A DNA stretch of 64,000 bases, from assembly GCF_026340975.1 (NCBI RefSeq), contig NZ_JAPEOS010000002.1, positions 1,795,001-1,859,000 of the forward strand, written 5' to 3'. The stretch comes from Streptomyces sp. NBC_01214 (lineage in GTDB: Bacteria > Actinomycetota > Actinomycetes > Streptomycetales > Streptomycetaceae). Both the position numbers and the translations under genes were made by a program. This document shows, in pieces, positions 46,318 through 54,693 of the stretch. The notes under the pieces are model-generated. The model made no database searches and was not told where the DNA came from. It was given only the letters and a program-made list of their open reading frames with translations. Position 1 is the stretch's first letter, and every line of letters begins with the position of its first letter.

Positions 46318-47319
46318 TCAGTCCTGTACGTCGGCCTCGGCGTCCGGAGCCGTCCGGGCCGCCGGTACCGTCGCCCGCCACGGCGCCGGGGCCGTCTTCG
46401 CCGGCGCCGGACGCCACCGCCGGTACAGCCGGACCAGCAGCAGCACCACCACGGCCGTCAGTGCGAACGGGAGCACCGCGCCCACCGCCACCGTCAGGTA
46501 GCGCACGACCTTGGTGAAGACGTCCCAGCCCCCGCCCAGGGCCCCCAGGAAGGTGGGCTCCTTCTTCTTCTCCTTCTTCTCGGCCTCCGGCTTCGCGGCC
46601 GGCTCCGAGACCTCCAGCGTGATCGTGCCCAGCGAGGTCTGGTCCTTCAGCGCCGTCTGCTGCGCCAGCAGCGACTCCAGGTCGGACTGGCGGCGCGACA
46701 GCTCGCTCTCCAGCATCACCACCTCGCTCAGCGCCGAGGCCTTGCCCATCATTTCCCGCACCCGCGCCACGCTGGCCTGCTGCGAGGCCACGCGGCTGCC
46801 GATGTCGGCGACCTTCTCCGTGACGTCCTGCGCGTCGACCTTGCGGTGCAGGAGCTTCCCGCTGCCCTCCATGGCGCCGAGCACGGCGTCGTAGCGCTCG
46901 CCCGGCACCCGCAGCGTCAGCGTCGAGGTCATCCGGCCGTCCTCGCCGCGCTTGGTGGACTCGTTGCCGACGTAGCCGCCCGCTTCGTCGGCTGCCGTGC
47001 GGGCCGCGGCGAGCGTCTTTTGGACGTCCGCCGTCTCGATGCCGAGCGTCGCGGTCCGGATCACGTTCGGCCGGACCACGGCCGGCGGCCCGGCGTTCTT
47101 GTTCGCGGAGGAGCCCGCGGCGCCCGCGGACCCGGCCGGCGCCGGCGCCGGGGCCGCCGCGGCGCCCTCCGGGGCCTTGCCGTCGGCGGCGGGCGCCACC
47201 GCCGCCTTGTCGTTCGCGGAACCCTGGCCGCTCGCGCCGCAGCCGGTGAGCGCGAGCGCCCCGGCCAGTGCGAGGGCGGCCAGGGCCGCCGCGGAACGGT
47301 GTCTGTCGAAGCTGCGCAT
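46318..47319 (-). CDS. DUF4349 lipoprotein
   Basis: A 333-residue envelope protein. The signal peptide ends in the lipobox LTGC (C27), followed by an Ala/Pro/Gly-rich linker. The DUF4349 part has ADVQKTLAAARTAADEAGGYV and GERYDAVLGAMEGSGKLLHR, then a coiled-coil (SALSEVVMLESELSRRQSDL) and a C-terminal membrane helix (LTVAVGAVLPFALTAVVVLLL) with a basic tail. It is thus anchored at both ends, lipid outside and helix inside. Function unknown. It is divergent from hemY; 139 bases lie between the starts. ATG 47319 is the only start that gives a complete signal peptide. Confidence 0.85.
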   Translation of the reverse strand: MRSFDRHRSAAALAALALAGALALTGCGASGQGSANDKAAVAPAADGKAPEGAAAAPAPAPAGSAGAAGSSANKNAGPPAVVRPNVIRTATLGIETADVQKTLAAARTAADEAGGYVGNESTKRGEDGRMTSTLTLRVPGERYDAVLGAMEGSGKLLHRKVDAQDVTEKVADIGSRVASQQASVARVREMMGKASALSEVVMLESELSRRQSDLESLLAQQTALKDQTSLGTITLEVSEPAAKPEAEKKEKKKEPTFLGALGGGWDVFTKVVRYLTVAVGAVLPFALTAVVVLLLVRLYRRWRPAPAKTAPAPWRATVPAARTAPDAEADVQD

Positions 47320-47446
47320 CGCTGTAAACCCCCGAGGATCGGCTGGTGTTGCCGGTTCGACGTCCAGAGTCCCGTCGCGGGTTTCGCATCCACGGTCCCG
47401 GGGTGATCCCGATGAGGTCACGGTCCGGCCTCGGAGATCGGTCTGA

Positions 47447-47452
47447 GACGAT
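47447..47452 (+). promoter_or_regulatory. -10 GACGAT, leaderless-type spacing for hemY
   Basis: GACGAT ends six bases before ATG 47459 and abuts an in-frame GTG at 47453. Confidence 0.45.
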
Positions 47453-47458
47453 GTGTCC

Positions 47459-48958
47459 ATGCACGAAGCGGACATGCGTACGGATCGGCCGGGCTCCTCG
47501 CCCCGGTCCACCGGCTCCCAGCGCCACGCCGTCGTCATCGGCGGCGGCATCGCGGGCCTCGCGGCGGCCCACCGGCTGCTCGCCGAAGGCGTCCGCGTCA
47601 CCCTGCTGGAGGCCGGACCCCGGCTCGGCGGCAAGCTCCACGCCGGTGAAGTCGCCGGGGCCAGCGTCGACCTCGGCGCCGAATCCATGCTCGCCCGCCG
47701 CCCCGAAGCCGTGGCCCTGGCCGAGGCCGTGGGCCTCGGCGACGCCGTGCAGGCGCCCGCCACCGCCACCGCCCACCTGTGGACCCGCGGCGCGCTGCGG
47801 CCGATGCCGCGCGGCCACGTCATGGGCGTCCCCGGCGACCTGGGACCGCTCGCCGCCTCCGGGGTGCTCTCCGCCGAGGGACTGGCCCGCATCGAGGCCG
47901 AGCGGACGCTCCCGCCCACCGAGATCGGCGACGACGTCGCCGTCGGCGCGTACGTCGCGGCCCGCCTCGGCCGCGAGGTCGTCGACCGGCTGGTGGAACC
48001 GCTGCTCGGCGGGGTCTACGCGGGCGACGCCTACCGCATCTCCATGCGCGCCGCCGTCCCCCAGCTCTTCGAGGTCGCCCGCACGCACGCCCTCCTGGGC
48101 GACGGCGTACGGGAACTCCAGCGCCGGGCGGAGGCCGCGCCCCAGCAGGCCGGTCCGGTCTTCGCCGGCATCGCCGGCGGCATCGGACGGCTCCCGATCG
48201 CCGTGGCCGAGGCCTGCCGCGCCGCGGGGGCCCGGCTCGTCACCGACGCCCCCGTCCGCGAGGTCGCCCGTACGGCCGGGGGCTGGCGGGTGGTGGCCGG
48301 TACCGAGGTCATCGAGGCCGACGCCGTGATCCTCGCCACCCCGGCCGGCGCCGCCGCACGGCTGCTTGACGGGCTCGCCCCGGCCGCCGCGACCGAGCTG
48401 CGCGGGGTCGAGTACGCCTCGATGGCCCTGATCACGATGGCCTTCCGCCGCTCCGACCTGCCGGCGGCCGTCTCCGACGGCGGCGCCAGCGGATTCCTCG
48501 TACCCCCGGTCGACGGCCGGACCATCAAGGCCTCCACCTTCTCCAGCAACAAGTGGGCCTGGGCCGGGACGGATCCCGACCTCTTCCTGTTGCGCACCTC
48601 GGTCGGCCGCTACGCCGACGAGAGCGACCTGCAGCGCGAGGACGGCGAGCTCGTCGACGTCTCCCTGGCCGACCTCGGCGAGGCCGTGGGCCTCGCGGCC
48701 CGGCCGGTCGCCTCCACCGTCACCCGGTGGGACGGCGGACTGCCCCAGTACCCGGTCGGCCACCTCGACCGGGTCGCCCGGATCCGCACCGCCGTCGCGG
48801 CCCTGCCGGGCCTCGCCGTGTGCGGCGCGGTCTACGACGGAGTCGGCATTCCGGCCTGTATCGCGAGCGCCGGCAAGGCCGCGGACGCGGTGATCGCCGC
48901 GCTCGGTGCGCGTACGGCACCCCTGGCACCGACCACTGATCAGCGCACGGGACAATAG
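47459..48958 (+). CDS. hemY: Coproporphyrinogen III / protoporphyrinogen oxidase
   Basis: A 499-residue FAD enzyme, also called HemG or CgoX. The dinucleotide-binding motif is HAVVIGGGIAGLAAAHRL near residue 25. Other segments are GAESMLARRPEAV, VEPLLGGVYAGDAYRISMRA and, at the C-terminus, GIPACIASAGKAADAVI. In Actinobacteria it oxidises coproporphyrinogen III to coproporphyrin III, and after iron insertion HemQ decarboxylates coproheme to heme b. No signal peptide is present. hemQ follows after four bases, so the two are co-expressed. The start is set at ATG 47459 from the leaderless-type promoter. Confidence 0.93.
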   Translation: MHEADMRTDRPGSSPRSTGSQRHAVVIGGGIAGLAAAHRLLAEGVRVTLLEAGPRLGGKLHAGEVAGASVDLGAESMLARRPEAVALAEAVGLGDAVQAPATATAHLWTRGALRPMPRGHVMGVPGDLGPLAASGVLSAEGLARIEAERTLPPTEIGDDVAVGAYVAARLGREVVDRLVEPLLGGVYAGDAYRISMRAAVPQLFEVARTHALLGDGVRELQRRAEAAPQQAGPVFAGIAGGIGRLPIAVAEACRAAGARLVTDAPVREVARTAGGWRVVAGTEVIEADAVILATPAGAAARLLDGLAPAAATELRGVEYASMALITMAFRRSDLPAAVSDGGASGFLVPPVDGRTIKASTFSSNKWAWAGTDPDLFLLRTSVGRYADESDLQREDGELVDVSLADLGEAVGLAARPVASTVTRWDGGLPQYPVGHLDRVARIRTAVAALPGLAVCGAVYDGVGIPACIASAGKAADAVIAALGARTAPLAPTTDQRTGQ

Positions 48959-48962
48959 GCAC

Positions 48963-49676
48963 ATGACTGCACCAGAGAAGATTCCCAACGCGGGGAAGAA
49001 GGCGAAGGACCTCAACGAGGTCATCCGCTACACCCTGTGGTCCGTCTTCAAGCTGAAGGACGTTCTTCCGGAGGACCGCACCGGCTACGCCGACGAGGTC
49101 CAGGAGCTCTTCGACCAGCTGGGCGCCAAGGACATCACCGTCCGCGGCACCTACGACGTCTCCGGCCTGCGCGCCGACGCCGACGTCATGATCTGGTGGC
49201 ACGCCGAGACGGCGGACGAGCTGCAGACCGCCTACAACCTGTTCCGTCGCACCAAGCTGGGCCGCGCCCTGGAGCCGGTGTGGTCGAACATGGCCCTGCA
49301 CCGCCCGGCCGAGTTCAACAAGTCGCACATCCCGGCCTTCCTGGCCGACGAGGTCGCGCGCGAGTACGTCAGCGTGTACCCCTTCGTGCGCAGTTACGAC
49401 TGGTACCTGCTGCCGGACGAAGACCGCCGCCGCATGCTCGCCGACCACGGCAAGATGGCCCGCGGCTACCCGGACGTGCGCGCCAACACCGTCGCCTCCT
49501 TCTCGCTGGGCGACTACGAGTGGATGCTGGCCTTCGAGGCGGACGAGCTGTACCGCATCGTGGACCTGATGCGTCACCTGCGTGCCTCCGAGGCCCGCAT
49601 GCACGTCCGTGAAGAGGTGCCCTTCTACACCGGGCGCCGCAAGTCCGTCGCCGATCTGGTGGCCGGGCTCGCCTGA
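48963..49676 (+). CDS. hemQ: Coproheme decarboxylase (chlorite dismutase-like HemQ)
   Basis: A 237-residue enzyme of the actinobacterial ChdC group. It converts two propionates of coproheme to vinyls with hydrogen peroxide as oxidant. Recognisable parts are IRYTLWSVFKL, DVMIWWHAETADELQ, YVSVYPFVRSYDWYLLP and MLADHGKMARGYP. H162 is the probable proximal heme ligand and Y139 the candidate radical tyrosine. It lacks the distal arginine environment of true chlorite dismutases as far as I can tell. ATG 48963 lies four bases after the hemY stop. The product finishes the coproporphyrin-dependent heme route started by hemE and hemY. Confidence 0.94.
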   Translation: MTAPEKIPNAGKKAKDLNEVIRYTLWSVFKLKDVLPEDRTGYADEVQELFDQLGAKDITVRGTYDVSGLRADADVMIWWHAETADELQTAYNLFRRTKLGRALEPVWSNMALHRPAEFNKSHIPAFLADEVAREYVSVYPFVRSYDWYLLPDEDRRRMLADHGKMARGYPDVRANTVASFSLGDYEWMLAFEADELYRIVDLMRHLRASEARMHVREEVPFYTGRRKSVADLVAGLA

Positions 49677-49806
49677 TACCTCCCCTGGGGGGAAGGACCG
49701 GAGGACGACCACACCGTCAGGTGAGTTCCTCCGGTGGATCGGGAGGCTGGTCCGAAAGACGGCCCCTGCCCCCGAAACGACGCAGCCGGAGATCCCGCCC
49801 GGAAGT

Positions 49807-50452
49807 TCAGACGACTGGCGGCAGCAGTGCCCTGTGGGCGCTCGCTGCCCGGTCGTCCAGCGACACCGGTGCGGGCTCCGGATGCGGCGCACATGTGACC
49901 CGCCACCCCGGGGTGGCGCCCGTCAGCAGATACCGCTCCACGTGACGGTCCACACAGCCGTTGCGTCCGCCGACCGCTCCGTGGGAGCCGGCCCCCCTCT
50001 CCGTCACCAGGGAAGCCCCGGCGCCGAGCCGCCGCTGGAGTTCCAGCGCGCCCGCGTACGGGGCCGCCCCGTCCCGCTCCGCCGCGACCACCAGGGTCCG
50101 GGGCAGCTGCTCCGGCTGGGCCCCGACCGCCACCGGCCGCTGCCGCTCGCGCACCGGCCAGGAGGCGCACGGAAGGTTCAGGAAGGCATCGGTCCAGGTC
50201 TCGAACGGGCCCTGCGCGCCAGCTCGGTGTTGTCGCGGTCCCAGCTCTCCCGGTCCGCGGGCCAAGGGGCGTCGTTGCACAGCACCGCCGTGGAGACCGC
50301 CGTCGCGATCCGGCGCGGCCCTTCGACCGTGGCCCGGGCCGCCGCGCGGCGGGCGGCGAGGGCGGCGCCGGCCGCGCGGCGTGGGCCGGGACGCACAGGA
50401 GGAGGGAGAACGCCGCCAGGGCGGCCGCTCAGCCTGCGAGTCCCGTCCGCAT
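49807..50452 (-). pseudogene. Broken secreted alpha/beta hydrolase (tripeptidyl aminopeptidase, TAP-like)
   Basis: Three kinds of damage are visible. The start ATG 50452 reads MRTGLAG then TGA (50431-50429), after which a secretory signal LAAFSLLLCVPAHAARPA continues in the same frame. The catalytic serine region is missing, so sequence jumps to the C-terminal part TAVLCNDAPWPADRESWD. A one-base loss in GGGCCC at 50207-50212 then shifts the frame before PFETWTDAFLNLPC. The last ~130 residues are a well-kept TAP-like C-terminal domain (GAGSHGAVGGRNGCVDRHVERYL). Intact genes are about 1.5 kb; about 0.65 kb is left. Its product would be non-functional. Confidence 0.85.
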
Positions 50453-50585
50453 GGCGGCCCCTCCCTTTCATCCGATGAACCGATGAGAGGCGCGGGTGGT
50501 CGCCTTGTAAAGGATCACCGGCCGGTGTCGCCGCCGATGGCCCCGTTGCCGCGGATTGCGTCCCCGGTCGCAGTGCGCCCGCCGG

Positions 50586-51656
50586 TCAGGAGCTGCTGCC
50601 GCAGCTGGAGCTGGACGAACTGCCGCAGCTCGACGAACTGCCGCAACTGGAGCTGCTGCTGGAACAGCTGGAACTGCTGCTCGCACAGCCGGAACCACCA
50701 CTGGAGCAGCTGGAGCCGCTGCCCGAGGAGCCACAACTGCTGCCCGAGGAGCCGCAGCCCGAACCGCCGCCACAGCTCGAACCACCGCCACCGCCCCCGT
50801 CGCTCCCGGCGCACCAGACGATCGGCAGCACCTCGGCCCCCGACCCGTGCGAGGAGCCGCCCGTGCCGTGGAAGCGCGTGCGCGACTGGGCCGCGGCCAG
50901 CCGGGTACCGCGTACGGCGGGCACCAACTGCCGGCGCAGGTGCGGGTCCCGCAGACCGCGCAGCCCGAACAGTGCGGTCTGCACGTGCGGGGTCCGGTCG
51001 TTCAGGTGGGCGGAGCGGATCGCGCGCAGCGCCCGCGCCCCGGCCCCGGTGACCCGGCTCTTGGCCCGGGACGCGCAGACCAGGCCCACGACGATGCCGC
51101 CCACCAGGACGACCACCACCTTCGCGATGAACGGAACCCCGGAGCCGGAATCGAGGGCGAGCGAGACGACGGTCAGCACCAGCGACACCGGGAACAGCAG
51201 CAGCGCGCACACGACGGCCTGGATCAGCCCCCAGCGACGCAGGCGGCGCAGCCCGGATCCGGGCGGGGTGATCAGCCCGCGGTCGGCCAGCCCGTCCCCG
51301 ATCTCCTGGACGGCCGGGTCGCACATGGCGGCGTAGCGCACCTGGTAGAGCCATCCCGAGGGCGCCCCCTGGTGGGCCTGGAGGACGGCCCGCTCGGCGG
51401 TGTCGGTGGCCCGCGCCCCGGGACGTACCTGGACGATGCCCGGACCGCCGGCCACCAGCCGGCCGTCGCCGAGCATCGAGACGAGTGCGGCGTCCACGAC
51501 GGTGCCGGGGCCGCCCACCACGAAGGCGGCCTCGGACAGGTCGTGCAGGGCGGGCGACGGTCCCGCGGACGAGGACCGGGACCTGCGGAGCCCGGCCAGC
51601 AGGAGGACGGAGGAGAGGATGACGGCGATCCAGATCGCCACGGCGAGGAAGTTCAT
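50586..51656 (-). CDS. TIGR04222-type membrane protein with Cys/Ser/Gly-rich tail
   Basis: A 356-residue protein. An N-terminal membrane helix (FLAVAIWIAVILSSVLLLAG) precedes a conserved domain with DLSEAAFVVGGPGTVVDAAL and HQGAPSGWLYQVRYAAMCDP. Two more helices follow (LIQAVVCALLLFPVSLVL, FIAKVVVVLVGGIVVGLV) and a basic region. The last ~65 residues are only Gly, Ser, one Ala and nine Cys at 4-9 residue spacing, ending CGSSS. I know such proteins as the TIGR04222 group, often next to DUF692 genes. The ATG at 51656 overlaps the DUF692 stop (ATGA), so the two are translated together. The tail is a plausible substrate for cysteine modification. Confidence 0.8.
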   Translation of the reverse strand: MNFLAVAIWIAVILSSVLLLAGLRRSRSSSAGPSPALHDLSEAAFVVGGPGTVVDAALVSMLGDGRLVAGGPGIVQVRPGARATDTAERAVLQAHQGAPSGWLYQVRYAAMCDPAVQEIGDGLADRGLITPPGSGLRRLRRWGLIQAVVCALLLFPVSLVLTVVSLALDSGSGVPFIAKVVVVLVGGIVVGLVCASRAKSRVTGAGARALRAIRSAHLNDRTPHVQTALFGLRGLRDPHLRRQLVPAVRGTRLAAAQSRTRFHGTGGSSHGSGAEVLPIVWCAGSDGGGGGGSSCGGGSGCGSSGSSCGSSGSGSSCSSGGSGCASSSSSCSSSSSSCGSSSSCGSSSSSSCGSSS

Positions 51657-53008
51657 GCCGCTCTCCCCGCCAGCGTCCGGGCCCAGCGCACGATCCGGCG
51701 GGGCGGCCTGGCCCCGGCCCGGTCCCGCCACCAGGTGGTGAGCCGGCGCCGGGCGGCCGGATCGGCCGGCAGGTCCCGGATCAGCAGGTCCTCGGCGAAG
51801 TCCAACGCGTCCCGACGGTACCCGGAGGTCATCGGGCGGCTCTTGGCGTAGGAGAGGAAGGCGGCGCGGTACGGGTCCGGGCCGCCCAGGATCACGGGCA
51901 GCTCGGGAGCCAGCTTCGCCACCACGTCGGCCCGTTTGGCGGCCAGCGCCCGGGCCTGCACCCGGATGCGCCGGCGGTCGAAGCCCTCGGGTACGGGGGT
52001 CCCGGCCACCAGCGCCGACAGCAGCGCGGCCTGACCGAGCGCCACTCGGGTGCGGACCGACTCCGCGACCGGGCCCGGGTGGGTGCCCTGTTCGGTGCCG
52101 GGTTCGGTGCCCGGTTCGGTGCCCGGTTCGGTGCCGGGGGCGGTGCCCGCCGGGCCGGACCCGGCGGTGGCCGCCTCCACGGGCGCGGCCGGTCCGGCCG
52201 TCACCACGGCCCGGATCGCGGCCAGCTCGCCCGCCAGCTCGGCCTCCGGCGGGAAGTCGTCGTCCCGCTCCAGCAGGACGCCCGCCGGTTCCACCCGGGA
52301 GCGCAGCTCGGCCAGCAGGTCGAGCACCACCGGCGGGACCGGATGCGCATGGGTGTCGTGCCAGACGCCGCCCCGCTCGATGCCGCCCGCCACGTGTACG
52401 TACGCCAGCGCCTCCAGCGGGATCGCGTCCAGCACGGCGGCCGGGTCCTCGCCCCGGTTGACCCGGTTGGTGTGCAGGTTGGCCACGTCGATGAGGAGCC
52501 GGACCCCGGTCCGCTCGACCAGCTCGGTGAGGAACTGCCCTTCCGTCAGCTCCTCGCCCGGCCACGAGAACAGCGCGGCGATGTTCTCCAGCGCCAGCGG
52601 GACCGGCAGGGCGTCCTGCGCGATCCGCACGTTCTCGCACAGCACGTCCAGCGCGTCGCGGGTGCGGGGCACCGGCAGCAGGTGCCCCGCCTCCAGCACC
52701 GGCGAGGAGGTCCGTACGAAGGCGATGTGCTCGGTGACGAGCGGCGCCCCCAGCGCCACCGCCCGCTCACCGAGGGCCGCCAGCTTCGCCGGATCGGGGC
52801 GGTCCGCGCCGCCGAGGCCGAGCGAGACCCCGTGCGGCACGACGCGCGTGCCCCGCTCGCGCAGCCGCAGCAGGGATTCGGGCAGGTGGCCGGGGCATAC
52901 GTTCTCGGCCACCACCTCGACCCAGTCCAGGCCGGAAAGCCGCTCGACGGCGTCCGCGATCTCCGGCCGCCAGCCGATGCCCACCCCCAGGTGTGCCATG
53001 GGTTTCAT
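51653..53008 (-). CDS. DUF692 (MNIO-type) enzyme fused to a DUF2063-like domain
   Basis: A 451-residue fusion. Residues 1-270 are a TIM-barrel DUF692 enzyme with all expected iron ligands visible: H59, H94 (VTEHIAF), E141 (ALENIAA), D174, N177 and H179 (LIDVANLHTN), H205, D218/H220 and E247. DUF692 enzymes such as MbnB, TglH and ChrH use mixed-valent iron and oxygen to rearrange cysteines in peptides. A Gly-Thr-Glu-Pro repeat linker (~287-312) leads to ~130 residues resembling DUF2063/BufC-type partner proteins (LSALVAGTPVPEGFDRRRIR, FLSYAKSRPMTSGYRRDALD), which guide substrates. ATG 53008 is chosen; ATG 52999 is also possible. The coupled downstream gene is the Cys-rich membrane protein. Confidence 0.85.
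   Translation of the reverse strand: MKPMAHLGVGIGWRPEIADAVERLSGLDWVEVVAENVCPGHLPESLLRLRERGTRVVPHGVSLGLGGADRPDPAKLAALGERAVALGAPLVTEHIAFVRTSSPVLEAGHLLPVPRTRDALDVLCENVRIAQDALPVPLALENIAALFSWPGEELTEGQFLTELVERTGVRLLIDVANLHTNRVNRGEDPAAVLDAIPLEALAYVHVAGGIERGGVWHDTHAHPVPPVVLDLLAELRSRVEPAGVLLERDDDFPPEAELAGELAAIRAVVTAGPAAPVEAATAGSGPAGTAPGTEPGTEPGTEPGTEQGTHPGPVAESVRTRVALGQAALLSALVAGTPVPEGFDRRRIRVQARALAAKRADVVAKLAPELPVILGGPDPYRAAFLSYAKSRPMTSGYRRDALDFAEDLLIRDLPADPAARRRLTTWWRDRAGARPPRRIVRWARTLAGRAA
52085..52145. repeat. 12-base repeat encoding the GTEP linker
   Basis: GTTCGGTGCCCG-type units encode the (Gly-Thr-Glu-Pro)n linker between the DUF692 and C-terminal domains; unit changes keep frame. Confidence 0.75.
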
Positions 53009-53082
53009 GTCCCCTCGCCCCCTCTCGTCGCACCGTGTGCGGATGTCATGGCCCCGACGGAGTCGCGCCAATCGCAGGAGGG

Positions 53083-53109
53083 GACGTTCAGAGGAACATT
53101 TGAGGTTCC
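53083..53109 (-). promoter_or_regulatory. ECF-sigma-type promoter of the DUF692 operon
   Basis: GGAACC (53109-53104), a 17-base spacer and CGTC (53086-53083) on the minus strand, about 75 bases upstream of the ATG. This is close to the ideal ECF pattern GGAAC-N16/17-CGTC. Confidence 0.7.
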
Positions 53110-53126
53110 CGCCGGCCCGGAAGCGC

Positions 53127-53194
53127 GTCAGAGCCGGACCGTCAGAGCCGGACGGTCAACACCGGACGGTCAACACCGGACGGTCAGAGCCGGG
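53127..53194. repeat. 14-base tandem repeat, about five units
   Basis: GTCAGAGCCGGACC and GTCAACACCGGACG variants in tandem, running across the stop codon of the Pth2-like gene. Confidence 0.8.
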
Positions 53195-53936
53195 CCCGCA
53201 GCGCCGGGTGGTCGGCGACCACCGTCGCGCTGCCCGGCGCGATCTCGGTGAACCCGGCGTCCCGGACCACCGGCAGCCCGCTGCCGCTCAGCTCGGCCCA
53301 CCGCTCGCGCGGGGCCGTCCGTACCGCCAGCCGGAAACCGGAATCCTGCCAGGCGGTCCGCTCCGCCCTCGTCAGCTCCCACCACGCCAGCTGCGCCGCG
53401 TGCCCGGCCTGGGCCATGGCCTTGCCGGCCGACATGTCGAGGCCGGGGTTGAGCCACAGCACCGGCAGCCCCGGCTCCACGGTCGCGGCGACCGGCTCCG
53501 GATCGTCCAGATCCGTGCCCGACACCTGGAGCTTGGCCAGTACCTTGGGCCAGCCGTCGAGGGGCACCGGCGGGAAGACCCGTACCTGCGCGCCGTCCCC
53601 GTGCACCGTGACGCCCGGCAGGGTCTCCGCCTTGCGCCACTCCGCCCCGCGCGCCCGCCGGACCACCTTGCGGATCCGGGCGTCCTGCCAGTCGCGGACG
53701 GCCTCGGCCCACTCGCCCTCGCCGTGCGCCCGCTCGTCGGTGAGCAGGACCAGCACGGCACGGGCCGCCGTCTCCAGGGCGTCCGTCCGGGCGGGCGGCT
53801 CCGCCTTCTCGATCCGCACCACCAGCGGCAGCACGAACTGCGGTGCCTCGTCGCGCAGTACGTGCTCCTGCCGGAAGGGGCTGTCCGCCCCGACCGCGGG
53901 GACGTCGGAGATGTCGTGGGTGTGCTGGCTGCTCAT
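53184..53936 (-). CDS. Peptidyl-tRNA hydrolase 2 (Pth2)-like protein
   Basis: A 250-residue protein. The C-terminal ~120 residues contain the Pth2 pattern: the helix MSAGKAMAQAGHAAQLAW with the catalytic-type Lys and His, then VRDAGFTEIAPGSATVVAD in place of the usual DAGxTxIxPG loop. The N-terminal half (FVLPLVVRIEKAEPP, DWQDARIRKVVRRARGAEW) is specific to actinobacterial members. True Pth2 enzymes recycle peptidyl-tRNA; here activity is uncertain because the fold is split by extra sequence. The end of the gene is built of a 14-base tandem repeat. It lies upstream of the DUF692 operon on the same strand but is separated by 175 bases and an ECF-type promoter. Confidence 0.75.
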   Translation of the reverse strand: MSSQHTHDISDVPAVGADSPFRQEHVLRDEAPQFVLPLVVRIEKAEPPARTDALETAARAVLVLLTDERAHGEGEWAEAVRDWQDARIRKVVRRARGAEWRKAETLPGVTVHGDGAQVRVFPPVPLDGWPKVLAKLQVSGTDLDDPEPVAATVEPGLPVLWLNPGLDMSAGKAMAQAGHAAQLAWWELTRAERTAWQDSGFRLAVRTAPRERWAELSGSGLPVVRDAGFTEIAPGSATVVADHPALRARL

Positions 53937-53994
53937 CCTGCCAAGGATGCCAGCCTCCGCCTTCAGGATGATGCCCCGGGTGGTCGACCCGGGT

Positions 53995-54000
53995 GAGGAT
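53995..54000 (+). promoter_or_regulatory. -10-like GAGGAT, leaderless-type spacing for the AIM24 gene
   Basis: GAGGAT ends seven bases before ATG 54008. Confidence 0.4.
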
Positions 54001-54007
54001 CGATGCC

Positions 54008-54682
54008 ATGAAGAGTGATCTTTTCGCGTCCGAGAACCTGGCCCGGGCCGCCGTCGTCCCCGGCATGACCCTGCAGAACGCCAAGTCCGTGAAGTACGAC
54101 GTCAACGGCGAAATGCTGGCCCGCCAGGGCTCGATGATCGCCTTCCGCGGCAACCTCCAGTTCGAGCGCAAGGGACAGGGCATAGGCGGCATGCTCAAGC
54201 GCGCCGTGACGGGCGAGGGCCTCGCGCTCATGTCCGTACGCGGTCAGGGCGAGGCCTGGTTCGCCCACCGGGCCGACAACTGCTTCATCATCGAATTCGA
54301 GCCGGGTGACGCCCTCACCATCAACGGCCGCAACGTGCTCTGCTTCGACCCGACCCTGTCCTACGAGATCAAGATGGTGAAGGGCGCCGGCATGACCGGC
54401 GGTGGCCTCTTCAACAGCCTCTTCACCGGCACCGGCAAGCTCGCCGTCGTCTGCGACGGCCACCCGATCATCATCCCGGTCACCGCCCAGGCCCCGGTCT
54501 ACGTGGACACGGACGCGGTGGTCGGCTGGAGCGCCCAGCTGGAGACCGGACTGCACCGCTCCCAGTCGGTCGGCTCGATGATCCGCGGCGGCTCCGGCGA
54601 GGCCGTCCAGCTGAAGCTGAGCGGCGAGGGCTTCGTCATCGTCCGCCCCAGCGAGGTCACCGAGACGGCGGCCGCGCACTGA
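54008..54682 (+). CDS. AIM24-family protein
   Basis: A 224-residue beta-rich protein of the AIM24/TerD-neighbour family. Typical segments are VKYDVNGEMLARQGSMIAFRG, GLALMSVRGQGEAWFAHR and KLAVVCDGHPIIIPVTAQAPVYVDTDAVVGW. The mitochondrial AIM24 helps organise the inner membrane; bacterial functions are unknown. The protein has no signal peptide. ATG 54008 is preferred over the frame's earlier ATG 53993 because a GAGGAT -10 lies seven bases upstream. The ABC transporter genes follow without a gap, so it may be part of their transcript. Confidence 0.85.
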   Translation: MKSDLFASENLARAAVVPGMTLQNAKSVKYDVNGEMLARQGSMIAFRGNLQFERKGQGIGGMLKRAVTGEGLALMSVRGQGEAWFAHRADNCFIIEFEPGDALTINGRNVLCFDPTLSYEIKMVKGAGMTGGGLFNSLFTGTGKLAVVCDGHPIIIPVTAQAPVYVDTDAVVGWSAQLETGLHRSQSVGSMIRGGSGEAVQLKLSGEGFVIVRPSEVTETAAAH

Positions 54683-54693
54683 ACCTGACCGAT

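Noticed and set aside
46259..49024. Very long minus-strand frame across the DUF4349, hemY and hemQ region
   Set aside because: It is a GC-rich shadow frame; hemY, hemQ and DUF4349 on their own frames are clearly real.
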